A stretch of 64,000 bases of DNA from Ditylenchus dipsaci (taxonomy: Eukaryota; Nematoda; Chromadorea; Rhabditida; Anguinidae), in the NCBI GenBank assembly GCA_004194705.1, contig SADC01001227.1:3116072-3180071 (forward strand), written 5' to 3'. The position numbers were made by a program, and so were the translations under genes. Of this stretch, positions 1 through 11,090 are shown in pieces. Each line of letters starts with the position of its first letter. Positions within the stretch are counted from its first letter, which is position 1. Under the pieces are notes generated by a model. The model was not told the origin of the DNA, did not search any database, and was given only the letters and a program-made list of their open reading frames with translations.

Positions 1-167
1 ATTATTCCACGCCGAAAATCAATTTTTTCAGAAAAGAGGGCGAATATTTGACCACAATATTTATTTAACTTGATCCCCAAAGCAAAAGCTATTTATCAGC
101 CCAAAAAAATATCAAAACATTAAATTTTTGTGTTAAAAAGTGGTATAAACAAGGTTTTTATCGTTTT

Positions 168-426
168 TAAGATACCGTATTCTCTCTAATAGGCCGACAT
201 GTCGGTTTATTTTTCAACCCTTCAAAAATCGTGAAAATTTTGGGTCGAACTCGATATTTTCGGGTGAAAATCCAAAATCGAAAAAGCGGAATCGATAGAG
301 CTCGTGGGAACTAAGAAAACGCAATAAACAGCGATGTAATTTTTTTTCTTCGACTGAGATACGATCCCTCAAAGTAGGGGGTGTCGGTTTATTAGAGGGT
401 GTCGGCCTATTAGAGAGAATACGGTA
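168..426. repeat. CGTATTT-type MITE, copy 1 (tag GTCGG)
   Basis: The ends are ATACCGTATTCTCTCTAATA on the left and TATTAGAGAGAATACGGTA on the right, inverted relative to each other. Just inside the left end is the palindrome CCGACATGTCGG; the right end repeats GTGTCGGTTTATTAGAG and GTGTCGGCCTATTAGAG. The core carries the landmark GGAATCGATAGAGCTCGTGG that recurs in the copies at 4.3, 38.2, 39.2 and 49.6 kb. It is non-coding and MITE-like; no transposase is visible. Confidence 0.8.
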
Positions 427-645
427 AATAAAAATTTTTTTGAGATACTTAAAAACATGACCGACGAAAAATGATAGAATCCGAGTCCACTTCCTCCGTT
501 GGACTGAATAAGTGTCCTTTTTTCAATGGGTTTTGGAAAAAAATCAATGAATTTATTTAAAAAATGTTTTTGAAAAATCCAGAAAAATTAACTTGGGCAC
601 GAAAGCGCAAGTTTTTGGGATTAGGTGGCCGAATGAATGAATTAC

Positions 646-1338
646 CTTGAAGTATCCAAAGAAGAGGATCGCGGAGAAGCCGAAACATACGACAGACATC
701 GTTAGAGATATAGCAACATCTACTCTGAGCCAGCTGCAAATAATTTAGAGTCAAATAGAAAAATTTAGTAATTCATACTCTTTCAAACACAAACTTTTTG
801 TTTCTGGCCAACGCCTAAAAATGAAAATAATAAATTACTCATTTTTATAACTAAAAGCATGGATTTTGAATTTTTCAAACAAAACACAGCTAAGCACTTT
901 TTTCTTATATGGTTGGAATACAGCCATTTCGATTTTTACGGAGACTTGAAAAGGCCTACTATACCAAGTCTAACTGCAAACCACATTTTAACCGCAATAT
1001 TCGTGATTATCAAAAAAATACAGCTTACCTGTATCGCACAAAAGGTACAGGATGCTAAAATAATCTCAATTTTAGCCAGAAAAAATTTAGTAGTCTATCA
1101 ATTTTATCACCTGTCTCAGGGTCCTGTCCGGGGATTTTACCATTAAGTATATTCCTAAATAAATCAGTATCTTAAAAGTACATTAGGTTTTATGTATCTC
1201 ACCATAAACTGGCACTGCCAAACATGCTATCAACAGAATCCAATGAGGTCCAGTGTTGTAGAGTGAGAATATTAGGTAGAGTGAGACAAGAAATTGTAAT
1301 AGTTTCAAAGTTAGTCTAAGACTTCTCTCTGTGGCCAT
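646..1338 (-). CDS. Multi-pass membrane protein, N-terminal exons (partial, leaves the left edge)
   Basis: Not recognised. Three minus-strand exons join in phase: 1338-1203 (ATG at 1338-1336, starts MATERSLRLTLKLLQF), 973-940 and 733-646. Introns end in TTTGCAG and begin GTGAGA or GTAAAA; the last exon is followed by GTAATT. The deduced 86 residues hold three hydrophobic spans: LLQFLVSLYLIFSLY (about residues 13-27), WILLIACLAVPVYVRLGIVG (about 34-53) and VDVAISLTMSVVCFGFSAIL (about 60-79), with a short polar N-terminus. This suggests a tetraspan-like or larger membrane protein whose next exons lie beyond position 1 or in the repeat-filled 1-645. I cannot name the family. Confidence rests on phase-consistent splice sites around hydrophobic reading frames. 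Confidence 0.6.
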
Positions 1339-1339
1339 T

Positions 1340-3110
1340 GAAACGTACATTGATTTGACAAAGATCTCAAATTCTCAAGATAGTTCACTAAAATTATCTT
1401 CATATTGACAACGAATGATAATTTAATCGGATCTGAGCGAAAATGTACAACCGAGTAAATTCATTCATTACAAGTGACTTTGAAAATACCTTTGTAAAAA
1501 ATCTCGAATACTTCCGTTAAAGATCAACTGGGCTTTTACTCGAAATTTTGTAGGTTCGATTCCTACTAGCAACGCAATTTTTTTCACTTACCAAACAAAA
1601 AGCAGTGAGCACATCCTAAAAGTTTTTTTTGATCAAAAATTTGAGAACAATAGATTTGGAGGGGCTAATGCTTGCTAATTTCCCCCCTACTACTACCCAA
1701 GGATAAGAGATGTGAGAGAGACTAAATCAAAAATTTCTTCAATGAACAAAATAAAAGAGTGTTTTGTCTGTTGGTTACAAAAAGGATTGTCCAAAGAAGT
1801 GCAACTGCTGCTTGCTACAGCAAAAATAAGTGAGCAAATGCTAGATGGTTCTGGTTAGGGCTTGGACTTGAAAAAACCAAACTTATAGAAAAAGGATTTT
1901 TTTGCTCAGAAGTCACGAAGACTGAAGTTAAAATGTTGATTTCTGATCCTCATTTGTGATTTTTTTTCAAATCTGCGTCTTTAAGATGTTATATATTCAA
2001 TGCATATTTGATCGTGACGGTAGTGAAGGAAAAGAGGAACCACAAACGGGTTTTTTCACTTATTTAAAAATTATGTTTAAACGACTCTTAAGTAACTTTT
2101 ATATGCTTGAAAACGACAAGAAAGTTATTTTCTAACATTTTTACACCCAAAAAATGGATATTTTCAAAAATTTTATTCGACCAGAGCATGACTTTTTGCC
2201 TTGGGGACCAAGGCAAATTATCTTGTATTAAAGTATTCTACCCCGTTTCGGTGACTGGAGCTGGGCAAAAAGAGTCTCTAAATGCATTTTTGTTCAAAAG
2301 TCTTGCTCGGAATTATGTCTAAGGTAAGTGAGTGGGCGCATCTCTAACTCCCAGGCCCCCAAACCCGCCCGCCCAACCCAATATGTGCAGTACTCGTGAA
2401 AAAATATTTAGCCAAACTTCACGCCTAAGACAATTAAAATAAAAAGGAAAAAAAGTTGACACTCAGCCAGTTAAAGTCGAGCCCAGTCAAGTTTGTGAAT
2501 CACACTTAAAAAGTTTGACACAACAAAAAGTATCATAGATAAAATTAGCAGATTTTAAGAAAAATAAAATAAAAGCATAGCAAATTAAAAATTTTTAAAT
2601 TTGAAACACCTTGAAGTTAGTTTTAATGAAGCAGACCCAGCGGCCGAGAAAACACATGAGAGTAGAAAAAAGAAGAAGGGGAGTAAACCTGTTTTGTTGA
2701 TTAAAAGTGCCTGTTATGATAATGGTTAAGGAGTTGTAAGGATAAAAGAAGAGCGAGAAAAAAAAGAAGAAACCGAAATAAAACAGACACTGGTCATAAT
2801 GCTTCTAAAAATTTGTGGATAATAATACTTTTTGAAAGCAAACGGCACAAGTGTGTTTGCCGGTTCTATAGACATTTTTTCAAATTCGCGCCTACTGTGA
2901 AATTCTGCTTTTTCGTACTTTTGTCCACATTTTTGGGTAGAATAGCGTATATTAGTAGGAGGTCAAAAGTGTGACCCGAATAGCAAAAAATTTCTAAGTG
3001 TACTGATTCCAAAAAGTTGGAATGTTCAAAAAAACGGAACATGAGAAATATTGAAAAGTGTGATCCGTTCGATTTCTTCTTAAATCATACACGTTTTTTT
3101 GCTTATCCTA
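1340..3110. other. Intergenic, no gene seen
   Basis: AT-rich DNA without a convincing spliced reading frame. A tRNA-like B-box (TAGGTTCGATTCCTA) is present near 1548-1567 without a recognisable A-box, so it is probably tRNA-derived repeat debris. The short ORF at 2107-2322 has no splice support or family resemblance. Confidence 0.5.
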
Positions 3111-3824
3111 ACTCAATTTGCTTACAAGGGAGCATATGATAGTATCCATGAGATATGGAAAAACCCTGTATACCATTTTTTGACATAAAGATTCTTTTCT
3201 GCGTAAATGTCGATCTTGGGGGTGGAAATGTGTTGAAAGTTGAGTGAAATTGTTCAGCATATATATTTTAATACAACTAGTGTATAGGGTGGCCCAAAAA
3301 CCTGAAAAAATCTGAATTTTTTTGTCAAAGGCTTCCGCGCACCGTCTGAAATAAAGATTTCTGGTGCAAGCAAGGATGTTTAAATAACGGTTGTGAGGCC
3401 GGTACCGAGTCTTCTCATAAGATTAACGCGGCTTACTGCACAGGGCTAACTCACTAAGTGGTTGCTTCCCATATCTTGCTTGCCTTGAAGCTGACCTTAT
3501 GACCTAAGTATGCAACCACACATCCTTGTTACACCAAATTCAAGGAAAAAATAAGAGAGCACGATGAAAAAAACAATAAATAAATGCAACACGCAAATTT
3601 TGATGGCTGTAAGTGTCTCAATTAGGATGCTTTAAGTGTACAATTATTTTTCAATTTTTATTGTAATTTTCGAAATGTTTTTGAACTAGCACGTAGCGCT
3701 TGATCTCGGCGTTCAAACAAGCTATCAACACTGCTACATGATATTAGAAAAAAGTTCAAAAGCGTTAAATAAAACAGTGTTAATTTTAAAAATTTCAGGT
3801 TTTTTCGGGCCACCATTTATGTGT

Positions 3825-4265
3825 GCTTCGGCAGTCTAGTGGTTAAGCGTTCTGTGCTCGAGTATGGTCTCGAATTCGATTCCTTGTGGTTATTTTTTAA
3901 TTTTTTTTCTATTTTTTCGCATTTTTTGTGTTTCAGTCACAATTTTATTCATTTGCACTAAAAAGAGGTGATGAAAATGATTTTCAATAAAAAAGTGGGA
4001 AAAGTACAAAAACAGCGCTATACTATACCAATGATCAGCTAAAGGGTGCGTTGTGAGCTGTTCTTATGCTTTTCTCATTTTTCATTTAAAATCATTATTA
4101 TAATATCGTTTAAGTAGATATAAAATTAATGCAATCATTAGAAGTTAAAAACACAACAAAAAATAAATTGAGCAAAAATAAATGAAAAGCGTCTATGAGT
4201 GTTCGAACTGGAGTGCTTTGTCGACCACCAAGCTTTAACCGCTAGACTATCGAAGCCTACATTCA
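3825..4265. repeat. Inverted pair of tRNA-like sequences
   Basis: The left end reads GCTTCGGCAGTCTAGTGGTT followed about 40 nt later by GAATTCGATTCC; the right end, on the minus strand, reads GCTTCGATAGTCTAGCGGTT followed by CCAGTTCGAACACT. Both look like a tRNA A-box (TAGTGGTTAAGC, TAGCGGTTAAAG) and B-box, facing outward-to-inward in opposite orientation with about 300 bp of AT-rich DNA between them. The acceptor and anticodon stems do not pair well, so these are tRNA-derived (SINE-like) sequences rather than working tRNA genes. Confidence 0.55.
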
Positions 4266-4279
4266 TGAAGGGTATTATG

Positions 4280-4517
4280 AGATACCGTATTTCCTATAAC
4301 AAGCGCGCCGGCGCGCTTTTTTTACAAACCCCGAAAATCGGAAAATTTGGAATTCGATTTCGAGATTTTTGGGTGCTTAACCAAAATATACAAAGTGGAA
4401 TCAGTAGAGCTCGTGCTACTTAAGAAAATGCATTAAACAGCTTTGCAGAAAATTTCTCTGAGCTGAGATAGAGGCTCTAAAAGTAGGGGGTGCGCGCTTA
4501 TTAGAGTAAATACGGTA
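4280..4517. repeat. CGTATTT-type MITE, copy 2 (tag GCGCGC)
   Basis: It starts GATACCGTATTTCCTATAAC and ends TTATTAGAGTAAATACGGTA. The left subterminal motif is the palindrome AAGCGCGCCGGCGCGCTT and the right is GTGCGCGCTTATTAGAG. The core shares GGAATCAGTAGAGCTCGTG and GCATTAAACAGCTTTGCAGA with the other copies. Confidence 0.8.
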
Positions 4518-4663
4518 TACTCAAGTTTTAAAAGAATTGTTTTGCCCTAAAATCGACAAAGGATCTTTATGTCAAATAAGCATTTTCGATTATCTATTGA
4601 ATGGTATATAGGGTTTTTCCATATCGCATGGACACTGCCATATGTTCCCTTGTTAGCTACCAT

Positions 4664-5160
4664 AAAAGCATCACACACTTAATAACATCAGTCACCACAG
4701 GAAATATAAATAAGTGAAGAGCGCAACATCCAAAAACAAATTCAGTGAAGTAAAACGGGTGGTGCCTATGGTGTGTTTCGGGTCACTACTGCTATTACTA
4801 TAATACAGCCAACTTGCAATATATCAACAACAACAATAACAGTGAGGGCAGTAGAGAACGAGTAAAGTAATGAGGGTTATTGATCATTTATGTCTGCTCC
4901 TCAACCAAATGTTTTCACTCAATGAATGTGGATAATGAGCAATATAGGAATAATAAATGAAAATTGGTTAAAAAAAAATATTAAACAAGAACTGATTTTC
5001 TGTCGGAAATCTCTCAAAAATACATCTTTCAAAATCATCGAAAGATTACTAAATTTATTTTCCACTGAATTACAAATTTAAAATTGAGAAACCAAAATCC
5101 GATCAAATAAAACCTTGAGATAATTTTTGCCAGCAAATGCGGGTTGAAAAAACTTATAAG
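4664..5160. other. Intergenic, no gene seen
   Basis: AT-rich sequence with no convincing exon or repeat structure on either strand. Confidence 0.4.
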
Positions 5161-5502
5161 AAAGGGATCCTGACTGTGACCTGTGGTAACTTTGATGACA
5201 ATTTTTTTCTGCATATTCGTGCTCAATATAGAGCGTGCCCAAGTTCCTGAAAAATATGGCTCCCCAGCTGTGAAAATCCACAAAAAGTGGCACGAAGGTC
5301 ACGCGAAGATCAAAAAGCTCCTCGATACCCATATCATGGGTTTTATGAATGACTAATAGGCATGGTTCACCACTGAAATTTTTCTCGACCTCCAGAGGCG
5401 GAGAGCCAAGGATTTATGCGCTAACCACAGAAATTCGCGCATAAAATTTTTCTCGATATTATCGTAAGTCACAGTCTTATCACAGTGAGGGTCCCTTCCT
5501 TG
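5161..5502. repeat. GGGACCCTGACTGTGA-type MITE, copy 1
   Basis: The left end AAGGGATCCTGACTGTGACC is inverted at the right end as CACAGTGAGGGTCCCTTCC. The core contains AAGTTCCTGAAAAATATGGC and CTCCTCGATACCCATATCAT, which recur in the copies at 26.1-26.5 kb and (first part only) 30.2-30.6 kb. Confidence 0.75.
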
Positions 5503-5521
5503 TTAACCTAGGAGTCAGTGC

Positions 5522-5706
5522 TACAGTCGACGCTCCCCATAACGGACCTTTTAAATAATGGACAGCTCTCAGTAAGGACAAAAATGTTGTCTTATTTATG
5601 ATAATGTATAATCTGACCAAAATCGACGCTCTACATAACAGACGCTCTCTATAACGGACAGAAAGTCGGTTTCCTCCAAGTAGGTTATGAAGGATGTCGA
5701 CTGTAC
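5522..5706. repeat. CAGTCGA-type (pogo/Tc1-like) MITE, tag CATAACGGAC
   Basis: Bounded by TACAGTCGACGCTCCCCATA and AGGATGTCGACTGTA, with the repeated subterminal motif GACGCTC(N)CATAACGGAC near both ends. The CAGTCGA terminus at TA resembles the pogo/Tigger/Tc1 group; that family link is inference. Confidence 0.7.
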
Positions 5707-5979
5707 TTGGATACAACCACATATATTACCGGAATCTAGCCAGAAACCGAAAAATAAAAATGTATTACAACTGTGAAATTTCTAGTTTACGATAAATTCG
5801 ATATTTATCAGCGTATAGCTATCGACTGTCCAAACTGATTCGGGGTGCTTTGGGTGTTCAATATTCGGCAGCTGCATGTTGATAACTGAGAAATTTCTAG
5901 TACGTTATTTCTGTATTAAGTAGCATGCCTGTCGCTGATATATATACTTAAAAGGTGGGCACCAATAAATTTAAATGAT

Positions 5980-6039
5980 TGATTTCACACAATTTGGGGG
6001 TATCCAGAGTGTTTGTTAAATCGAGAGTCGACTGTACTT
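5980..6039. repeat. Partial CAGTCGA-type MITE end
   Basis: The sequence AAATCGAGAGTCGACTGTA at 6018-6036 is a right-hand MITE terminus with no intact left partner nearby. The rest of 5710-7160 holds no gene I can support. Confidence 0.5.
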
Positions 6040-7164
6040 AATATCTGTGGGGTACTCAAAAGAAAATTCAAATTTTTTTTGAATTGACTTGTTACCTGCC
6101 TTTCGAAATGTTCCCATCGGGTACGGGTTGATAATACTGTGAATAATAAAAAAATCAGAAGAGAGAGACTTTTGGTCATTAATCAAATAGTCCAGAATTC
6201 AAAATGTCAAAACCAGTTGCTAAAACTATGAAATTCGGTAATAAATTCTTGTAAAAAGTAGGTCTATTCGATCAATTATCGTTACCAAATAATTTCTAGA
6301 AGCAAAAAGACATAATAAAGAAATTTAAACAAAATTCTAAAAAAAAAAGTTTCACGATTTCATTGATTCACTATTGTTTATACGCGTATTGCCATCAATA
6401 AATTTTAAAAATATCAAATTACTTAAAATGCGCACATACAAATTAATGATTTTCTGTCAGGAAAGATACTTCAGGAATCAATATTTTTGTAATGGCTTCG
6501 GGATCTTTAAGAAAGAACTGGACTTTTAGAAATTGAGAATACTTTCTAATAAGACTAATTTCAGCTGGATCACTGACACTTCCCTTTGTAGTTTTTTGTT
6601 ATGCTGGTGGCCAGGAATATTGTTTGCCCCAAATTTCAGCCAATTTTGACTTATTGCGAGTCAGTGTGATGATCCACTGTCTTTATTTTCTTCTTCTCAT
6701 TGCCTTGGCTTTTGTTGATTGTTCCCGCATATAACTGCTGCTGCTAGTTGTCTAGATGCTGCTATTTGACTGATTTTCTTTAGGATAACTTGAAAGGTGA
6801 GATTTTTTAAATTGTAGTTTGCTGGGTGAAGTTACCCAGATTATTGTTCTTATTTCAATAAAGGAGTACTTTTATCTCCCCACCCCCATATCTTTATAAA
6901 CTTGTTAAAAAGCTCAAGAGACCAAGCCATTTTATTTTTAGATACGAATTTTTTTCTACTTAAAAGTAATTATATGATAAAGTATATAAATATGTTTTGA
7001 GGTTTGTTTTGAGATTTGAAAATAAATGGTTTTCGCCTTAGTTTCAAACGGATTGACTGGTGGGGTTAAGGTTAATTGAGCATCGAGCATAAAGTAAATT
7101 TAGCCTTAACAAGCATCAAAAAATGTAGCACTTTGGTTTGGTTGAGCATTGACACTCGGTCGGT

Positions 7165-8509
7165 CGTGTGTTAAGCTACGTTCACATACTGCGACTCGCC
7201 TCCGCCTCCGACTCCGACTACTACTTCGCCTCCGACTCCGACTACTTATGTGAACACTCGTGTTCACATACTCCGACTTCGACTTCGACTCCACCTCCGA
7301 CTCCGCCTCCGACTACCTATGTGAACACGAGTGTTCACATACCCTCCTCCGCCTCCGACTGCGCCTCCGACTCCGCCTCCGACTACCTATGTGAACACGA
7401 GTGTTCACATACCCTCCTCCGCCTCCGACTGCGCCTCCGACTCCGCCTCCGACTCTTGCGTGTTCACATACAGTAGTCGGAGTCGGAGGCGCGCCTCCGA
7501 CTACTCGATTTTTGCATATCAACATGTTTGATTTTTTGTGTACTAAAAAAAATTTTTTTTGCATAGCTTTATATTCCTAAGGCCAAAATGGAGTGAGAAA
7601 CCTAATTTTTTGATCTAAGCAGAGTTTTTTTGCGAGTCTTACGAGTAAACACAGCCATTTTTAAAATGAGTGCCACTTTCTCACCAAAACTATTCCAAAC
7701 GTCCCCATAACCATAAATGATAAATCATCCGAAACTACCTTAAAGGTACAATGGAATAGCGGCAAAATTTCTTCCAGAATCTGGATTATTTGAGATAAGT
7801 TCAGAAAATTTCTGTGAGTTGAAATTTATACTGAACTAGGTGAGTTTTCTGATTGATGTACTCAGAGTGGCTATTTATCGACTCCTAGAAAATATTTTGA
7901 TCTGATCTTAACGTATTCAGTTTCTGGAAAAGTTTGTTCAAAAATATATACGAGTTGAGTCTCGTCCGTTTAGTGGTAGGCTTTGGGTGGATTGAGGTGA
8001 TGAAACTGTTAAAATTGGCGAATTAAACTTCAATTAGGTCAACAATTACTAAACCTTTAAGAAAAATCACGAGTAACTCGTGATCCAGAACTCTACTTGG
8101 GTGTCTAAAACAGTTGATCAGGTACAAAGTAATTTGGTCAAGCAACTCACTATTTTACACTTTTATCTGAAACTGTAATAATCCACTTGAATACGGCCCC
8201 AAATGCTTCCATAATAGCATTAAATTTTGTATATCTATTTAATAAAAACAAGTTAATATGAAAGTTAAGAAAAATGGAAAATTTTAAAAAATTTGGTGTA
8301 ACACATACTGCGACTCCGACTCTGACTGCGACTCCATTGTGAACACAGGACCGAAAGCGGAGTCGGAGTTGCAGTGTGTTCACAATGGCGTCGGAGTCAC
8401 ATTATGTGAACAGTTGCACGAAATCGTAGTCGGAGGCGGAGGTGTTCACATACTCACGAGTAGTCGGAAGCGGAGGCGGAGTCGCAGTATGTGAACGTAG
8501 CTTTACACA
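7165..8509. mobile_element. Foldback element with CTCCGA / GTTCACATAC arrays at both ends
   Basis: The left terminus GCTACGTTCACATACTGCGA (7175) is inverted at the right as TCGCAGTATGTGAACGTAGC (ending 8501), with flanking GTGTGTTAA and TTTACACAC extending the match. Inside each end are tandem runs of CTCCGA-type hexamers broken by GTGAACACGAGTGTTCACAT palindromes: the left array runs 7175-7510, the right array 8300-8501. The 7530-8290 interior is AT-rich without a gene. Long frames through the arrays encode Ser/Asp/Arg repeats and are artefacts of the hexamer. Confidence 0.8.
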
Positions 8510-8639
8510 CAGAGGTGAAGAAAGTCCGAGCGCAGACTGGTGAAGACAACAAAATATTATACCCCAGATGAGAAGAAATTACAAATATTTTTGCTTTCAC
8601 CATGACATATTTTTTTTCGGCGTTAGCATGATCACACAT

Positions 8640-8900
8640 AGAGCCGAAATTTAAAATTTCAAATTAAAAGTTTTGTGGGTAACTAAATTCGATGATTACC
8701 AAAATCAATCGAGTAGGTCAGAATCTCAAACCACAATGGCCAAAAGTCACTGGAAATTTGTTTTCGGGGTTTGGCTAATGAGCGGCTAGACTTTTTGCAA
8801 AAAAGCGGTTACAGAATCGCATCAGAATCTTTGTCTGATGCACTCGATTCTCTCAGAATCTAACTCTGATCAATTTCAAACCATTTTGAACCACTCCAAA
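8640..8900. repeat. Diverged arm of the ATGGCCAAAAGTC foldback family
   Basis: ACCACAATGGCCAAAAGTCA, TTTTCGGGGTTTGGCTAATG and CACTCGATTCTCTCAGAATC resemble, in the same order, one arm of the foldback at 56.4-57.1 kb and the half-copy at 55.0-55.35 kb. The end motif differs. Confidence 0.5.
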
Positions 8901-9069
8901 CCAGCCATTAGGGTGTACCAAAAATACTCGGAAAAATATTATCTTTAGCTTTCGAAAAAGATTTGACTTGGAGCTTTATCACTGCGCCATGCAACCACGT
9001 CTAAAAGTCTAAAGTGAATCTTTGACTAAATGTTGAGAAATAGTAGTTTTCAGTCTCAATACACGCAAG

Positions 9070-10774
9070 ATGCATTCCGTGCATAACTACAGTGCACCTA
9101 CAACTCCAAACCAGAATCAAGAGTTATCAGATGAGTATGTGTACAATTGCTATGAATCGGAGGAGTTCATCAAGTAAGCTTTTACAAAAACAGTACAACA
9201 CAGTCGAAAGAATTTCGAGCTATTACTTTTGACGTCATTAAACTTTGATTTTATAGAAAATCTCTCTTATCAATCTTTTATTTTTCGCATTAGGTTGTAA
9301 CCTCAAAATTTTCTGTCAAACGACCATCAATTGACCCTGTGCAATTAAAAAATCGCTTCTTGCGATATTGACACACTTGGCGACTTATCTGTAACATGAA
9401 TCAACTTATTACTCTTGATAAAAAATGCATAAGCAGTCAAACGTGTAAACTGTATTTCTTTTAAATAGACCGACCTCTTCAAAATAAATTGCGAAATAAT
9501 GCGACGTCCTATAATAGTCCGACCCCAAAAGGACCAAAATCAAAATAACCATAAATTTGCGCCACCTTTACTTAACCCTTACCTAATTTGTGGTTAAAAT
9601 GCCTATAGTTTATGGATCCATAGCTAACGAGTGTATGGTAAACTGATTTATAGTTAACTGGCATATAGTTAACTGACCTTCGGTAAACGATCTATAGTAA
9701 TCTGATTCATAGTTAATTGAGATATAGTTAACGAATCTATAGTAATCTGATCTATAGTTAACTGACATATAGTTAATGGCATATGGTAGACTAGTCCATA
9801 GTTATTGTGATCAATTATTGTTATTGTTAACCGACGCATAGTTAAACAATGATATCAAATCAAGAATTTGATGTAGCTTGAAAAAGCCTTTGTCAATTGT
9901 TTTGTACTTCCTTTTTGCAACAAAAAAAATTAGAACTATACGCTAATTTAATTTTATTTTAAATAAGAATATAGTTTTGTGAAAAATTCCAATAAAAATT
10001 TAAATAAGTCCACAATAGCATTGGCCAAATTTCAGGTTTCAATACACGGTAAAATTTTGAAATTTTTTTTGTATATCTTCTTTGAACTAGAGAGTAAAAA
10101 AGGTAGAAATTGTGCTTTTTAGGTGGATGACTTGCTATTGGCAGCAAGTACAGCGAGCACAGTCTTCAACTTCCTGGTCCTTTATTGCGCCTTTAAGCTG
10201 TTTGGAAGAAGTGGTAATATTTGTATTTCGTTCTGATTTCAGTTTTTATGTGACTAGAGATCTTTATTTGAAATAAGTTTTTTGTATTAAAAAGATCCTT
10301 GTTTTTTCTGTGTGCGTGCGTTGACTAGAGCTTCCAAATTTTCAAGCGACGGTCGAATGGCATACATAAGTTACATTTTTTTCTACCGTTCGAAGCTTCA
10401 AAACGCCTTTTAATGCTTGAAAAGCAATTTGGCTATGGCCAAAAAGTTTAAGCCAAATTCAGTTAAAAGGCGAGAATTAGAATAGAAAAAATTATGTAAA
10501 AATCATACAGCAAATTACAAAACACTCTGTAGAAAAGTATATTCTTTTTGAAATCAGATTTACATGCTTTTAATTCGCTTACTTATTTGTTGACTCTTCT
10601 TGCAGGCGACACCATGCACTTATTTATCGTGAATATGACGTTAGGAGATCTTCTACTTACAGGTTCCTATTGAAAAATTGTCAAAATTCAGCGAAATGCT
10701 TGTTCAGTGTTTTGCCATCCCAATGAGGTATTGACCAGGAAACACAAGTATTGCAGCATCTTCATCTGTGTGCT
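9070..10774 (+). CDS. Rhodopsin-type G-protein-coupled receptor, N-terminal exons (incomplete)
   Basis: Four exons: 9070-9173 (starts MHSVHNYSAPTTPNQNQ, hydrophilic with an N-Y-S glycosylation sequon), 10123-10213 (first membrane helix, ASTVFNFLVLYCAFKLFG), 10606-10662 (second helix, MHLFIVNMTLGDLLLT, with the N..xxGDLLLT pattern that includes the conserved helix-2 Asp) and 10708-10774 (VFCHPNEVLTRKHKYC, loop plus the Cys expected before helix 3). Exons 2-4 join in phase; exon 1 to exon 2 is off by one base, so either a base is lost or exon 1 needs another partner. The start follows a TTTTCAG acceptor at 9053, suiting trans-splicing. The helix 3-7 exons were not found in the next 10 kb, where a satellite array begins, so the gene may be truncated or have very long introns. 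The ligand cannot be inferred. Confidence 0.6.
9590..9850. repeat. Diverged tandem repeat of ATAGTTAACTGA
   Basis: A run of imperfect 12-17 bp units (CATATAGTTAACTGA, TATAGTTAACTGGC, CATAGTTAATTGAG and variants) inside the first intron of the GPCR fragment. GTTAAC is self-complementary, so the array can also fold. Confidence 0.7.
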
Positions 10775-10898
10775 GTAAGTGAAACAAAGCATTTTGATTT
10801 ATGATTCAAAGTTTTTAGAGGAAAACATTGTTCAAGTATAAAAAGTTAACCCTAGCCACGATAAAAAACGTAAAAGATAAAAATAGGCTGAAACAAGT

Positions 10899-11090
10899 TA
10901 CAGTCGACTCCGATTTGTGTACACCCTGGGGACACCCCGGATCCAGGTGTACATTAAATCGAGTGTACACTAAATCGGGGGTTCATTCTAGTCATTTTAA
11001 TTAACCGCCGGCCAAAATGATTTAATCCAGATGTACACTAAACCGAGGTGTACACTAAATCCGGTGTACAAAAATCGAGAGTCTAATGTA
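10899..11090. repeat. CAGTCGA-type MITE, tag GTGTACACTAAATCG
   Basis: The left end TACAGTCGACTCCGATTTGT and the right end AATCGAGAGTCTAATGTA are inverted; GTGTACACTAAATCG-like units are repeated two to three times inside each end. The TA-bounded terminus matches the copies at 5.5 and 50.7 kb while the tag differs. Confidence 0.7.

Larger units (their letters stand above)
3115..4663. mobile_element. Nested foldback element with ~80-bp terminal inverted repeats
   Basis: The segment around 3121-3195 (ACAAGGGAGCATATGATAGT ... AAAACCCTGTATACCATT) recurs inverted at about 4560-4660 (GAATGGTATATAGGGTTTTT ... ATATGTTCCCTTGTTAGC). The interior is itself nested: an inner inverted pair at 3286-3320 and 3790-3824 (GGTGGCCCAAAAACCTGAAA against TTTCAGGTTTTTTCGGGCCA), then an inverted pair of tRNA-like sequences (3825-4265), then a CGTATTT MITE (4280-4517). 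It is non-coding; the termini fit a non-autonomous DNA transposon that served as a landing pad for others. Confidence 0.65.

Noticed and set aside
6540..6700. Possible membrane exon after TTTCAG at 6564 (CSFLLCWWPGIL)
   Set aside because: No matching donor in phase and no partner exon; hydrophobic composition is expected by chance in T-rich DNA.
7168..7564. Long open frames on both strands through the CTCCGA array (Ser/Asp or Arg-rich peptides)
   Set aside because: They are translations of a hexamer repeat in a foldback arm; no splice sites, start context or conservation.
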